Below, in pieces: positions 1 through 8,047 of a stretch of 64,000 nt of DNA (positions are counted from its first letter, which is position 1; each line of letters begins with the position of its first letter). The notes under the pieces were generated by a model. The model was not told where the DNA came from. It saw only the letters and a list, made by a program, of their open reading frames with translations, and searched no databases. Made by a program: the position numbers and the translations under genes. This DNA is from Armatimonadota bacterium (GTDB lineage Bacteria > Armatimonadota > Fimbriimonadia > Fimbriimonadales > Fimbriimonadaceae): contig JAFDWX010000003.1 of assembly GCA_018268255.1 (NCBI GenBank), positions 209,740 through 273,739 on the forward strand, given 5' to 3'.

Positions 1-40
1 CAGTGCGATTGCAGCGCTCTCCCAGCTGAGCTACATCCCC
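1..40 (-). tRNA. tRNA-Ala(CGC), 3' part cut off by window edge
   Basis: Read on the minus strand from base 40, the sequence gives a 7-nt acceptor strand (GGGGATG), TA at positions 8-9, a D-arm with GCTC/GAGC stem, and an anticodon stem CTGCA. The 7-nt loop holds U33 and anticodon CGC (window bases 5-7), which reads the Ala codon GCG. The variable region, T-arm and 3' end lie outside the window, so this is a partial gene. The identity rests on the anticodon and on the close match to the second tRNA-Ala at 51.0 kb. Confidence 0.9.
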
Positions 41-121
41 ACGAGAAGAACCTCAGAATACCTAAGGATTCGATGCCCAAGGAGGGCCAGATCACAGAGC
101 CGAACCCGATCCCCGAGGATC

Positions 122-931
122 CTAGAACAGGGTCGGCTGCATCGGCGCGCGCGGAGGGAGACTCAACTTGGCCGCGAGCCGATCAGCGGTCCCCGGACCG
201 TGACCTGCATAGCTGTTTCCGCACACAGCCAACATCCCCTGATCGGCTGGGACCCGTTCCAGCCACCAGTTCAGTCGAACCGAGGGGTCGGCGACCTCAT
301 GGGCATCCGAAAGGTGCTGGGCATGGAGTCCGCAAAGCCGCAGGTATCGCCACGGAGTCGTTGGCAGTGCAGGGATGGGACGATAGCGCCCCTGCTCCGG
401 GTGGACGGCAACCTCGCCTGCGGGAACCAGGTCTGCGTCTACCCAACACACGCCACAGGATGCCAGAAGGTCCTGGGTTGCCCCTGTCCACCAACTCGGA
501 TGCCTGAATTCGATGGCCAAGCGCACACCCGGAGAGACGCCTGACAAAAGTGTGGCCAATTCTTGGCGTGCACCGGCGGCGAACGCAGGGCCAAACTGCA
601 GCAAGCCGATGCATCGATCCGAACCAAGCTCGAACAGCAACCTTTCGAACTCGCGATAAATGGGGATCGCCTTGGCGATAGATTCGCTCTCGTGGGTCAA
701 GGCTTTGGGAGCCTTAAGCGAAAAGACGAAGTCGGGAGGGACCGATTCGCGCCACCGGACCACTGTTTCGGGAGTGGGTAAGGCATAGAACGTTGTGTCC
801 AGTTCAATCGCGGGAAACTGGGTGGCATAGTAAGCCAAGCGGTCCTTCACGGCCAACTCAGCGGGATAAAAGTTGCCGCGCCAGTCTTCGTAAGCAAAGC
901 CGATCGTCCCCAACCTGATCCGGCCATCCAT
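122..931 (-). CDS. DUF72 (YecE-like) family protein
   Basis: This 269-aa protein has the DUF72/YecE hallmarks: an N-terminal IRLGTIGFAYEDW segment, an ELDTTFYALPTPETV segment, LKAPKALTH around residue 75, an AIEFRHPSWW motif around residue 140, and a C-terminal part with YLRLCG and CGNSYAGHGPGTA. The family forms a TIM barrel and its biochemical role is not established. Length is usual for the family. It stands alone, about 80 bp from the tRNA and divergent from the GH5 gene, so context adds nothing about function. Overlapping plus-strand frames look like shadows. Confidence 0.9.
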   Translation of the reverse strand: MDGRIRLGTIGFAYEDWRGNFYPAELAVKDRLAYYATQFPAIELDTTFYALPTPETVVRWRESVPPDFVFSLKAPKALTHESESIAKAIPIYREFERLLFELGSDRCIGLLQFGPAFAAGARQELATLLSGVSPGVRLAIEFRHPSWWTGATQDLLASCGVCWVDADLVPAGEVAVHPEQGRYRPIPALPTTPWRYLRLCGLHAQHLSDAHEVADPSVRLNWWLERVPADQGMLAVCGNSYAGHGPGTADRLAAKLSLPPRAPMQPTLF

Positions 932-980
932 CGAATCAGTGTGCCCGGAAACGGTGGAGTTAAGCTAGACTTTCGGTGGC

Positions 981-1973
981 ATGGCTCAATCACAACCGTG
1001 GATCGGCTTCAACTTCCAGTGGATCGTATCTTGGGAACCCAACCGGTCTCCCGACCCCGCTGACCTGAAAGCGCTGGACTTTTTGGCCAAGCACGGATTC
1101 AACTTCGTTCGCATCCCCACCGACTACCGGTTTTGGACCAAAGACTATGAGTATCTCAAACCCGATGAGCGCGTTTTTGAGCACATCGACGGATATCTGA
1201 AGGAGTGCCAGGAGCGCGGGCTTCATATGAGCCTCAACATGCACCGTGTTCCCGGATACTGCATCAACCGGCCCGATATCGAGAAACACAATCTCTGGCA
1301 GGATGAGGTGGCCCAGCAGGGGCTGGCGTACCAGTGGGCTAACTTCGCTCAGCGCTACGCCGGAGTGCCCGGTTCCGAACTCAGTTTCGACCTGATCAAC
1401 GAGCCACCCGACATCGGTCAGTTCGGCATGACCCGCGACGTCCACCAGAGCGTCATCCGCCGTGTTGTCCAAAGCATCCGGAGCATCGATCCCCAACGGC
1501 CAGTGATCATCGACGGTCTGGAAGGCGGACACATCGCCGTTCCGGAGCTTGCCGATCTCGACGTCATCCACGCGACGCGCGGCTATCAACCCATGCCGGT
1601 CAGCCACCAGGGAGCATCATGGTGGGACGGCTGGAAGGGCTATGACGCCGTGTATCCGGGTGGAGATTGGTGGGGGCATCCGTGGGATCGGGACGCACTG
1701 ATCGAGTGGTATCGGCCATGGCGGGACGTGGAAGCCCAGGGCCGCACGATCCACATCGGAGAGTTCGGCTGCTACAACATGACCCCGCAAGATGTGGCCC
1801 TAAGATGGTTGGGCGACCTGTCGAGCGTATGGCGAGAGTTTGGTTGGGGCTGGGGCATGTGGAACTTCGAGGGTCCGTTCGGGATCATTAACCACGGCCG
1901 CGAAGGTGCCCGAATCGAAACGATCGATGGATACCAAGTCGATCGGGATATGTTCGAGCTGTTCAAACCCTAA
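981..1973 (+). CDS. Glycoside hydrolase family 5 (cellulase-like) protein
   Basis: The 330-aa protein is a GH5-type (beta/alpha)8 hydrolase. It shows the FNFVRIPTDYRFW strand, the acid/base glutamate in DLINEPP (E141) and the nucleophile glutamate in HIGEFG (E261), with a late WGWGMWNFEGPFG aromatic segment as in endoglucanases and mannanases. GH5 enzymes are retaining beta-glycosidases; the exact substrate cannot be read from sequence. No signal peptide is visible at the start chosen, so it may act in the cytoplasm on imported oligosaccharides, or the true start may lie elsewhere. No clear Shine-Dalgarno site precedes the ATG. Confidence 0.9.
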   Translation: MAQSQPWIGFNFQWIVSWEPNRSPDPADLKALDFLAKHGFNFVRIPTDYRFWTKDYEYLKPDERVFEHIDGYLKECQERGLHMSLNMHRVPGYCINRPDIEKHNLWQDEVAQQGLAYQWANFAQRYAGVPGSELSFDLINEPPDIGQFGMTRDVHQSVIRRVVQSIRSIDPQRPVIIDGLEGGHIAVPELADLDVIHATRGYQPMPVSHQGASWWDGWKGYDAVYPGGDWWGHPWDRDALIEWYRPWRDVEAQGRTIHIGEFGCYNMTPQDVALRWLGDLSSVWREFGWGWGMWNFEGPFGIINHGREGARIETIDGYQVDRDMFELFKP

Positions 1974-2007
1974 CCGGATTCAAAATACTCAGAAAGAGAA
2001 ATCAAAG

Positions 2008-2053
2008 TTCCCCTCATACCGAAGCGTATTAAGGGGGACTTTGGGGGAGACCA
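2008..2053 (-). repeat. REP-like palindromic repeat, copy 1
   Basis: This intergenic sequence contains CCCCT and AGGGG arms around a GAAGCG-containing loop, followed by ACTTTGGGGGAGACC. It matches, in opposite orientation, the better-preserved element at 13706-13755 (shared cores: CCCCTCA, CGAAGCG, GAGGGGGACT/AAGGGGGACT, GGGGGAGACC). Its arms pair less well than those of copy 2. It lies between the GH5 stop codon and the convergent small gene, where it might also act as a transcription barrier. Confidence 0.65.
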
Positions 2054-2071
2054 GCGCCGTCCGACGTACGC

Positions 2072-2266
2072 CTACTTCACTCGGACTTCGAAGTCGTGGG
2101 CAAAGCCATCCGGGACCTTGATTACGTCGGTGACTTCGATCGTCCGGTCAGGAAGCGGGATTCGATCGCCCTTCACCGGAATGAAGGTCGTTTTGAAATT
2201 CTTCATATGAGCTTCGATGTCTTCGGTCGACTCGACTATGTGGATAATGAACTGCCGTCGTTCCAT
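2072..2266 (-). CDS. Small hypothetical protein downstream of glgP
   Basis: This 64-aa ORF begins four bases after the glgP stop codon on the same strand, so it is probably co-transcribed. It reads MERRQFIIHIVES, then a charged middle, then VPDGFAHDFEVRVK. There is no signal peptide, membrane segment or motif I recognise. The tight spacing and normal amino-acid composition support it as a real gene. A role linked to glycogen metabolism would be a guess from position only. Confidence 0.6.
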   Translation of the reverse strand: MERRQFIIHIVESTEDIEAHMKNFKTTFIPVKGDRIPLPDRTIEVTDVIKVPDGFAHDFEVRVK

Positions 2267-2270
2267 AGAT

Positions 2271-4424
2271 CTATTTATTTAGCTGTGGACCTTGGGAATC
2301 CCTTCCAATCATCTCTGCCACGTAATCTTCCAGCATTCGCTTTGTGGAGAATGCGTAAACCGATGACGCGATGCTCCTTCGCATGATCTTGAGCCAATCC
2401 GCAGGCAAACCTAATTTGTTTCGCTTGTAGAAAGTGGGAATAACCTCATTTTCCAGGGTCTCGTACAGGCTGAGCGCATCGTTTCGATCTTGCTGTCGTT
2501 CCGATTTGAGGAGTTCACGGTTACCGATAGCCCAGCCGTTCTGGTGGCCTTTGCGATGGTCAAAAGCCTCATCCCACCACCCATCCAGAATGCTGAGATT
2601 GGGGACACCATTGGCTGCTGCCTTCATGCCGCTGGTTCCAGATGCTTCCAAAGGTCGGCGCGGGTTATTGAGCCAAACATCGACACCTTGAACCAGATGG
2701 CGACCCATTTCCATGTCGTACTCTTCCAAAAGCACCACCTTGCCTCGGAACCTTTTGTTCTGCGTGGCCTGATAGACCTTGGCGATCAATGATTGCCCAG
2801 CCCGATCGGCAGGATGCGCCTTTCCCGCAAAGACGATTTGCAGCGGACGGTCGGATGAGTCGAGCATACGGGCGAGGCGTCGCTCATCCGTGAAGAGCAT
2901 TGCCGCGCGCTTGTAGGTCGCAAATCGGCGTGCAAACCCTATCGTGAGAGTTTCGGGATCGAGAACGTTGAGCCACATCCGCAGTTCCTCCGGACCGGCC
3001 CCGAGTCGGGCGTGCTGGTCATAGAGCCGCTTGCGAGCGAACTCGATCAGGCGCGCTTTCTGGGCTTGGTGAGCCGCCCAGAGATCGTCATCCGAAACCG
3101 ATTCAACCCCGTTCCACTCGCCCCGAGAGAGACCTTTGCTCAGTACAAGTTCGGTCGGAGCGAATTTGGCACCGGCCCTTTCAAAAGCGTTCCTCATTTC
3201 GGGGCCGAGCCAAGTCGGCATATGGACACCGTTCGTCACACCGATCACCGTTCTGCCTGCGATATTCTTCCACGTCTGGTCCGCGGTCACGCCATGCAGC
3301 AGACTGACGCCATTGGAAATGCGGCTCAATCGAAGAGCCATCGCGGTTAGGTCGAATATTTTGGGATCCGAGACAGAATCCAACCCGAGTTTCAAAATAT
3401 CTTTGGGGCTTCTGAACGCTTGGAAAATCGGCGCGAGCACTTTGCTAACGTGCTTGGCATCAAACCTCTCGTTCCCAGCGGGAACCGGGGTGTGGATCGT
3501 GAGAATTGAGCTTGCTCGAATCGCCTTTTGGGAATCGGCGAGAGATTTGCCGGAGCTGGTGAGCTTCGCGAGGCGCTCGATTAAGAGAAAGGCTGAGTGG
3601 CCTTCGTTCATATGCCAGACCGAGGGCTCGATCCCTAAAGCAGCCAGCGCTCGGGTGCCACCGATACCCAAAATGATCTCTTGATGGAGTCGCATATCGC
3701 GGCCCGAGGTGTAAAGCTGGCTGGTGATCGCGCGATCTTCGGGAGAATTTTCCGGTACATCGGTATCCAGGAGAAGCAGGGGCATTCGGCCCACTTCGGC
3801 AACCCAAACGGCAGCAGAGACGGTGCGTCCTGGGAACTCGACCGCCACTCTGATTTGCCTGCCTGACTTCGGATCGACAGCCGCCAAAATTGGAGCGTCA
3901 GCTGGGTTGAGTCGGCCAATCCGGTGTTCCTGTCGACCCTCGAAATCGATGGTTTGGTGGAAGAAGCCTTTACGGTAGAGCAGACCGACAGCAACCAATG
4001 GCAGGCCCATGTCCGAAGCCTCCTTTAGGTGGTCACCGGCAAGAATCCCGAGTCCGCCGCTGTAAAGCGTGACGGTTTCATGCAGCCCATATTCGGCGCA
4101 GAAATAGGCGATGACATGATGAGGGTCACCGTTTTGTTCGCTCCACCAGGTCTTTCCGGCTGATAAGTATTCGTCCAGAGCCTTTTCCGCCTGCTTGACT
4201 CTCGCCACGTATTTCTTGTCCGAGCTGCGCTCGACCAGGTTCTGAGTCCGCCGGAGCAGCTCGACCGGTCCGATTTTGCTCGCCCACAAATCCGGATCAA
4301 GGTCAGCGAACAAGGATGTAACCTCGGGATGCCAAGACCAAAAGAGGTTCTTGGCGAGTCGGTCGAGCCCGATGAGCTCTTCGGGTAAGGAAACGGGATT
4401 TATATCGAGCGTGGTCAGCTTCAT
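2271..4424 (-). CDS. glgP: Alpha-glucan (glycogen/maltodextrin) phosphorylase, GT35
   Basis: The protein releases glucose-1-phosphate from alpha-1,4-glucans using pyridoxal phosphate. It is the short bacterial type (about 717 aa), with LAKNLFWSWHPEVTSLF at the N-terminus, EYGLHETVTLYSGGLGILAGDHLKEASD around residue 110, VWHMNEGHSAF around 275, GVTNGVHMPTW around 400, and RRPLEASGTSGMKAAANG then LDGWWDEAFD near residue 600, where the family's PLP-lysine and active-site glycine loop lie. An in-frame GTG at 4433 would add three residues; I chose the ATG at 4424 because the family starts close to it. It is divergent from the flagellar operon. Confidence 0.93.
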   Translation of the reverse strand: MKLTTLDINPVSLPEELIGLDRLAKNLFWSWHPEVTSLFADLDPDLWASKIGPVELLRRTQNLVERSSDKKYVARVKQAEKALDEYLSAGKTWWSEQNGDPHHVIAYFCAEYGLHETVTLYSGGLGILAGDHLKEASDMGLPLVAVGLLYRKGFFHQTIDFEGRQEHRIGRLNPADAPILAAVDPKSGRQIRVAVEFPGRTVSAAVWVAEVGRMPLLLLDTDVPENSPEDRAITSQLYTSGRDMRLHQEIILGIGGTRALAALGIEPSVWHMNEGHSAFLLIERLAKLTSSGKSLADSQKAIRASSILTIHTPVPAGNERFDAKHVSKVLAPIFQAFRSPKDILKLGLDSVSDPKIFDLTAMALRLSRISNGVSLLHGVTADQTWKNIAGRTVIGVTNGVHMPTWLGPEMRNAFERAGAKFAPTELVLSKGLSRGEWNGVESVSDDDLWAAHQAQKARLIEFARKRLYDQHARLGAGPEELRMWLNVLDPETLTIGFARRFATYKRAAMLFTDERRLARMLDSSDRPLQIVFAGKAHPADRAGQSLIAKVYQATQNKRFRGKVVLLEEYDMEMGRHLVQGVDVWLNNPRRPLEASGTSGMKAAANGVPNLSILDGWWDEAFDHRKGHQNGWAIGNRELLKSERQQDRNDALSLYETLENEVIPTFYKRNKLGLPADWLKIMRRSIASSVYAFSTKRMLEDYVAEMIGRDSQGPQLNK

Positions 4425-4565
4425 CGCAAACACCGTGAATACGTATTCTTATCGATATGATAGCGGATATGGGCGACCGGGCGGCAGCCTTGCATTCCAC
4501 ATTTCACCAAAGATTTCACACGAACCTAAAGTAGATTGCCAAGTTCCGGGCTAAGCCTGGTAACC

Positions 4566-4585
4566 CCATAGGCCAACACCTATGG
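4566..4585 (+). promoter_or_regulatory. Hairpin next to the flgF ribosome-binding site
   Basis: CCATAGG (4566-4572) can pair perfectly with CCTATGG (4579-4585) around a 6-nt loop. The 3' arm runs into GGTGGG (4584-4589), the only Shine-Dalgarno-like bases before the flgF ATG at 4590. A folded leader could limit translation of the first flagellar gene. The loop lacks GGA, so it is not an obvious CsrA site. The pairing is seen in the sequence; the regulatory role is inferred. Confidence 0.4.
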
Positions 4586-4589
4586 TGGG

Positions 4590-5357
4590 ATGAACCGTGG
4601 AATTTACGGCGCTGCCGCTGGAATGACTGCTTGCCAGGACTGGATGGACGTTGTCGCAAACAACCTTGCCAACGTGAACACGACCGGCTTTAAGTCGGAT
4701 GGCGTGCAGTTCAGAGATTGGATGGAGCGCACGCTGCGCTCGGAAGGCGGTACCGGCCAAGAGATCGGCTCCATCGGTGCCGGCCCGGCTGTGAACCGGT
4801 TCTTCACCGATTTTTCTGTCGGCACATTGCAGGAAACCTCACGAAGCACGGATGTCGCCATCACCCAGCCCAAGGGTCTGTTTGCGGTTGAAGGTCCAAC
4901 TACGGGTGGCCCGCGCAACATCCTGTACACCCGAAATGGCAGCTTCCGCGTGGACGCCGAAGGCAAGCTGGTCAATCAAGATGGATACAGCGTCCTCGAC
5001 AAGAACCTCAACCCAATCCTGGTCGATCAGAATGGCGAGCAGCCGCAGATCGATGAACTGGGCAACGTCACCCCCAGTCGAGTTGATCCCACCAACCCGG
5101 CTCCCACCAGTTCCATCGGCGTGTTCGATGGCCAGTTCACCAAGCTCGGTGACAGTTACTACCAAGCGAGCACTCCGACGACCGTGCTCGATGCACCGCA
5201 GCTCAGATCAGGGGCCTTGGAAAACAGCAACGTCCAGGCAATCGAATCGATGATCCAAATGATCTCGCTGAACCGAATTTACGAGCTTTCCCAGAAAGCA
5301 GTGACCACACAAGACGAGCAGACAAGCAAGTTGCTGGATTCGATCAAGCCAGCCTAA
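4590..5357 (+). CDS. flgF: Flagellar basal-body rod protein FlgF
   Basis: The 255-aa protein begins MNRGIYGAAAGM and carries the rod/hook signature VVANNLANVNTTGFKSDGVQF. Its middle has the GLFAVEGP and YTRNGSFRVDAEGKLVNQDGY beta-domain seen in FlgF/FlgG, and its C-terminus has the conserved GALENSNVQAIESM helix region. It forms part of the proximal rod, exported by the flagellar type III system. It is the first gene of the operon, 33 bp before flgG. FlgF rather than FlgG is chosen because it is the shorter and more divergent of the two and precedes a textbook FlgG, the usual gene order. Confidence 0.92.
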   Translation: MNRGIYGAAAGMTACQDWMDVVANNLANVNTTGFKSDGVQFRDWMERTLRSEGGTGQEIGSIGAGPAVNRFFTDFSVGTLQETSRSTDVAITQPKGLFAVEGPTTGGPRNILYTRNGSFRVDAEGKLVNQDGYSVLDKNLNPILVDQNGEQPQIDELGNVTPSRVDPTNPAPTSSIGVFDGQFTKLGDSYYQASTPTTVLDAPQLRSGALENSNVQAIESMIQMISLNRIYELSQKAVTTQDEQTSKLLDSIKPA

Positions 5358-5390
5358 CCCAGATTTTCACGAGGATAACACCAAACCACT

Positions 5391-6179
5391 ATGATGCGAT
5401 CTCTGACTACCGCCGGAACCGGCATGATCACCCAGCAAACGAACCTGGATGTCATTGCCAACAACCTCGCCAACGTCAACACAACGGGCTACAAGGAGCA
5501 GAAGGCGGAATTCCAAGACCTGATGTACCAAACGTGGCGAGGTTCAGGCTCCCACGGCCAAGGGACCACGACCAACCCCGAAGCGTTGCAGGTCGGACTC
5601 GGTGCACGGCTGTCTTCCACAACGAGCTACTTCACTCAGGGGCCACTTCAAAGCACCTCGAACCCGTACGACATGGCAATCATCGGCGACGGCTTCTTTT
5701 CTGTGGAAAGGCCCGATGGCACCACGGCCTACACTCGAGACGGCAGTTTCAAAGTGGATTCCAACGGCCTTGTGGTAACCAACGATGGCTACCCACTCCA
5801 GCCCAACATCACGGTGCCCACCGAGGCGACTACGGTTTCCATCAGCCAGTCCGGTGTGGTGAGTGCGATGATTGCAGGATCCGACACTCCACAAGTTCTG
5901 GGGAACATCACGTTGACGACCTTCCCGAATCCCGGTGGATTGACTCGCGTCGGTCAGAACCTCTATGCGGCCGGCGGTGCAAGTGGCGACCCACAAGAGT
6001 TGGAACCTGGCACGGGCGGTGCGGGCACGATTCAGTCCCAACACGTAGAGGGCTCCAACGTGCAAGTAGTCGAGGAGATGGTGAAGATGATCCTCGCACA
6101 GCGAGCCTACGAAATCAACTCCAAGGCGATTCAGACGAGTGACGAGATGCTCGCGACCCTGAACCAACTCAAGAGGTAA
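5391..6179 (+). CDS. flgG: Flagellar distal rod protein FlgG
   Basis: This 262-aa protein starts MMRSLTTAGTGM, has LDVIANNLANVNTTGYKEQKAEFQDLMYQ, then a central beta domain (GDGFFSVERPDGTTAYTRDG, LGNITLTTFPNPGGL, GQNLYAAGGASG) and ends with VEGSNVQVVEEMVKMILAQRAYEINSKA. These match FlgG, the main distal rod subunit, at the usual length. The SD is within ACGAGGATAAC upstream. Only three bases separate it from flgA, whose N-terminus appears to repeat its central domain (see that entry). Confidence 0.96.
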   Translation: MMRSLTTAGTGMITQQTNLDVIANNLANVNTTGYKEQKAEFQDLMYQTWRGSGSHGQGTTTNPEALQVGLGARLSSTTSYFTQGPLQSTSNPYDMAIIGDGFFSVERPDGTTAYTRDGSFKVDSNGLVVTNDGYPLQPNITVPTEATTVSISQSGVVSAMIAGSDTPQVLGNITLTTFPNPGGLTRVGQNLYAAGGASGDPQELEPGTGGAGTIQSQHVEGSNVQVVEEMVKMILAQRAYEINSKAIQTSDEMLATLNQLKR

Positions 6180-6182
6180 TCC

Positions 6183-7445
6183 ATGACTGCCGCATTTCTT
6201 TCTGTTCTGATTGTTGTCAGCACGCCTCCAGCCGTTTGGCGAGTGGATGGCGAAGGCTACTTCCGTCTTTCGCGCGATGGACGTGCCGTGTATGCCAAAG
6301 AAATCAATCCCGCTGTTGTGAACGGCAAACTCGGCACGTCCGATGGCGCGACATTCCTTCCCGCGATTCAGTTTTCGTCATCGGTCGATTCTCTCGAGGT
6401 CGATCTGCAGGGGAATCTCTCGATTAGGGGTCAGAGCGGCACGATCGGCCGATTGGTGCTTGCAGTGTTTCCAGATGGTTCGCCGGTTCAAAAATCTGGC
6501 AACTACTACACGTCTTCGGAACGGCCTAGGGTGGTCAACCCGGGAGACGACACATTCGGCGTGATCCGCGGCGGATCGTCGGTAAAAGTCGTTGAGACGC
6601 CCAAACAATCCGAGAATACGGTGGTACCCCAGCCGCAGCCAAAGACTCAGCTTGAACCTGCTCAACCCAAGACCCCGACGCAAGAGCCCACCAAGGCCAA
6701 ACCGTCGACAACATCCAGCGCGACCAAGCAACCATTGGCCGACCGCCAAGTTGTCAGCGGGTCAGTGAGAGTGGTTCTCAAAGCGAAAACCGAGATCACC
6801 GGTGGGACGATCACCCTCAAGGAAATGGCCACGTTCGCTGGCGATCCAAAGCTCATCCAGGAGCTGGAAAGCGTCGATTTCGGCCTCATTCCGCCCATCG
6901 GTGTGGAACGGAAGTTGGATTTGGCAAGAGTCCGTGCGCGAATTCAGGCGTGTCGCATCGACATCCACAAAGTTGAGATCGAAATGCCCCAGACCGTTGT
7001 CGTGACTCAAAAGCACACAGAAGTCGATGCCACCGAGATCGTCAGCGCTGCTGTGATGGCTGCCGAGCAGTCGCACGGCAAATACGGGACGCTCAGTACC
7101 GAAACTCCGGTCACGAGCATGCAGCTTCCTCTTGGCGAGTACAAACTCGTTGCCGATCAGGTCACGGCATCGGGCTCAGGCTTCAAGGTCTATGTGTCCG
7201 CGTACGTGGACGGAAAACTGGTCCAACGCAAGCTGGTCTCCTTGCTCCGAACCGGCGTTCCTCAAGCGCTGAAGTTCGGGCAGACCGTCAAGGTCGTGTT
7301 GATCAGCGGCGGCGTTGCGATCGAGACATCCGGCCGAGTGACCCGAGTCGGCAAGACGAGCGAGGAAATCGAGGTGACTCTGCTCAGTGGCAAGAAATTC
7401 CTCGGGACCCAAACCGACGATGGAACGGTGGAGGTGAAAGTGTGA
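6183..7445 (+). CDS. flgA: FlgA P-ring chaperone with FlgG-like N-terminal domain
   Basis: The C-terminal two thirds (about residues 190-420) is FlgA: an SAF-type region with ITLKEMATFAGDP, LARVRARI, and a late segment with LRTGVPQALKFGQTVKVVLISGGVAIETSGRV. FlgA is a periplasmic helper for FlgI P-ring assembly. The protein is long because residues 20-140 look like the central domain of FlgG: GEGYFRLSRDGRAVYAKE, VDLQGNLSIRG, IGRLVLAVFPDGSPV, GNYYTSS and finally SSVKVVE, each alignable in order with FlgG next door. A Pro/Lys/Gln/Thr-rich linker (about 140-185) joins the halves. A short hydrophobic start (MTAAFLSVLIVVS) may be a signal peptide. The stop overlaps the GTG of flgH. The fusion is unusual; FlgA function is near certain, the role of the extra domain is not known. 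Confidence 0.88.
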   Translation: MTAAFLSVLIVVSTPPAVWRVDGEGYFRLSRDGRAVYAKEINPAVVNGKLGTSDGATFLPAIQFSSSVDSLEVDLQGNLSIRGQSGTIGRLVLAVFPDGSPVQKSGNYYTSSERPRVVNPGDDTFGVIRGGSSVKVVETPKQSENTVVPQPQPKTQLEPAQPKTPTQEPTKAKPSTTSSATKQPLADRQVVSGSVRVVLKAKTEITGGTITLKEMATFAGDPKLIQELESVDFGLIPPIGVERKLDLARVRARIQACRIDIHKVEIEMPQTVVVTQKHTEVDATEIVSAAVMAAEQSHGKYGTLSTETPVTSMQLPLGEYKLVADQVTASGSGFKVYVSAYVDGKLVQRKLVSLLRTGVPQALKFGQTVKVVLISGGVAIETSGRVTRVGKTSEEIEVTLLSGKKFLGTQTDDGTVEVKV

Positions 7446-8047
7446 AAAAGCTCGTATTAGCAAGCCTGATGCTCGCAGCCGTCGCTGCCCATGGCCAGGT
7501 TATCGACAAGAACTACGACGGTACGTTGGGTTCGCTATATTCGGATTCCAAGGGCAATCCGTTTACTGATCGGACTGCTCGGGGCGTGGGCGACATCCTC
7601 ACGATCATCATCAACGAGGCCACCAAGGCAACGTATTCGGCTTCGACGACCGCGTCGAAAACAGATTCAAATTCGGTGGGTGTGCAGCTCTTTAACAAGT
7701 TGCTCGAACGCCTGATTCGACCTTGGTCCACGAGCGGATCCAGTTCCAATAGTGGTTCTGGGACAAGCAACCGGACAGGACAGGTGACCGCCAAGATGAC
7801 TGCGATTGTCAAGCAGGTGATGCCCAACGGCAACCTTGTGATTGAGGGCACTCGCACTGTGGTTGTGAACAAGGAAGTCCAAACATTCAAGATTTCCGGC
7901 GTGGTTCGAAGGGACGATGTCCGAAGCGACAACACCGTTCTCAGCGAGAACATCGCCGAGGGCGACATCCGCATGGAAGGGAAGGGGTTGATTGCCGATA
8001 GACAGCGGCGCGGCCTCCTGACACGCGTTTTGGAGTGGCTTTTCTAG
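7442..8047 (+). CDS. flgH: Flagellar L-ring protein FlgH
   Basis: FlgH builds the outer-membrane L ring of the basal body, which implies a diderm envelope. The 201-aa protein has SLYSDSKGNPFTDRTARGVGDILTIIINE and, later, GQVTAKMTAIVKQVMPNGNLVIEGTRTVVVNKEVQTFKISGVVR (split here by eye into the family's blocks) and the end SDNTVLSENIAEGDIRMEGKG. The GTG start overlaps the flgA stop. The N-terminus is a signal peptide (MKKLVLASLMLAAVAAHGQV) with no lipobox cysteine, whereas the well-studied enteric FlgH is a lipoprotein. Identification is secure; the missing lipidation site is notable. Confidence 0.95.
   Translation: MKKLVLASLMLAAVAAHGQVIDKNYDGTLGSLYSDSKGNPFTDRTARGVGDILTIIINEATKATYSASTTASKTDSNSVGVQLFNKLLERLIRPWSTSGSSSNSGSGTSNRTGQVTAKMTAIVKQVMPNGNLVIEGTRTVVVNKEVQTFKISGVVRRDDVRSDNTVLSENIAEGDIRMEGKGLIADRQRRGLLTRVLEWLF

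Noticed and set aside
73-507. Open frames on the plus strand across the DUF72 gene
   Set aside because: They lie wholly opposite a well-supported gene, have no SD and contain unlikely Pro/Arg/Ser-rich composition; typical shadows.
4525-4556. Sigma-28-like promoter before flgF (TAAAGTAG, then CGGGCTAA 12 bp later)
   Set aside because: The -35 part is fair, but only four of eight -10 bases match and the spacing is one base off.
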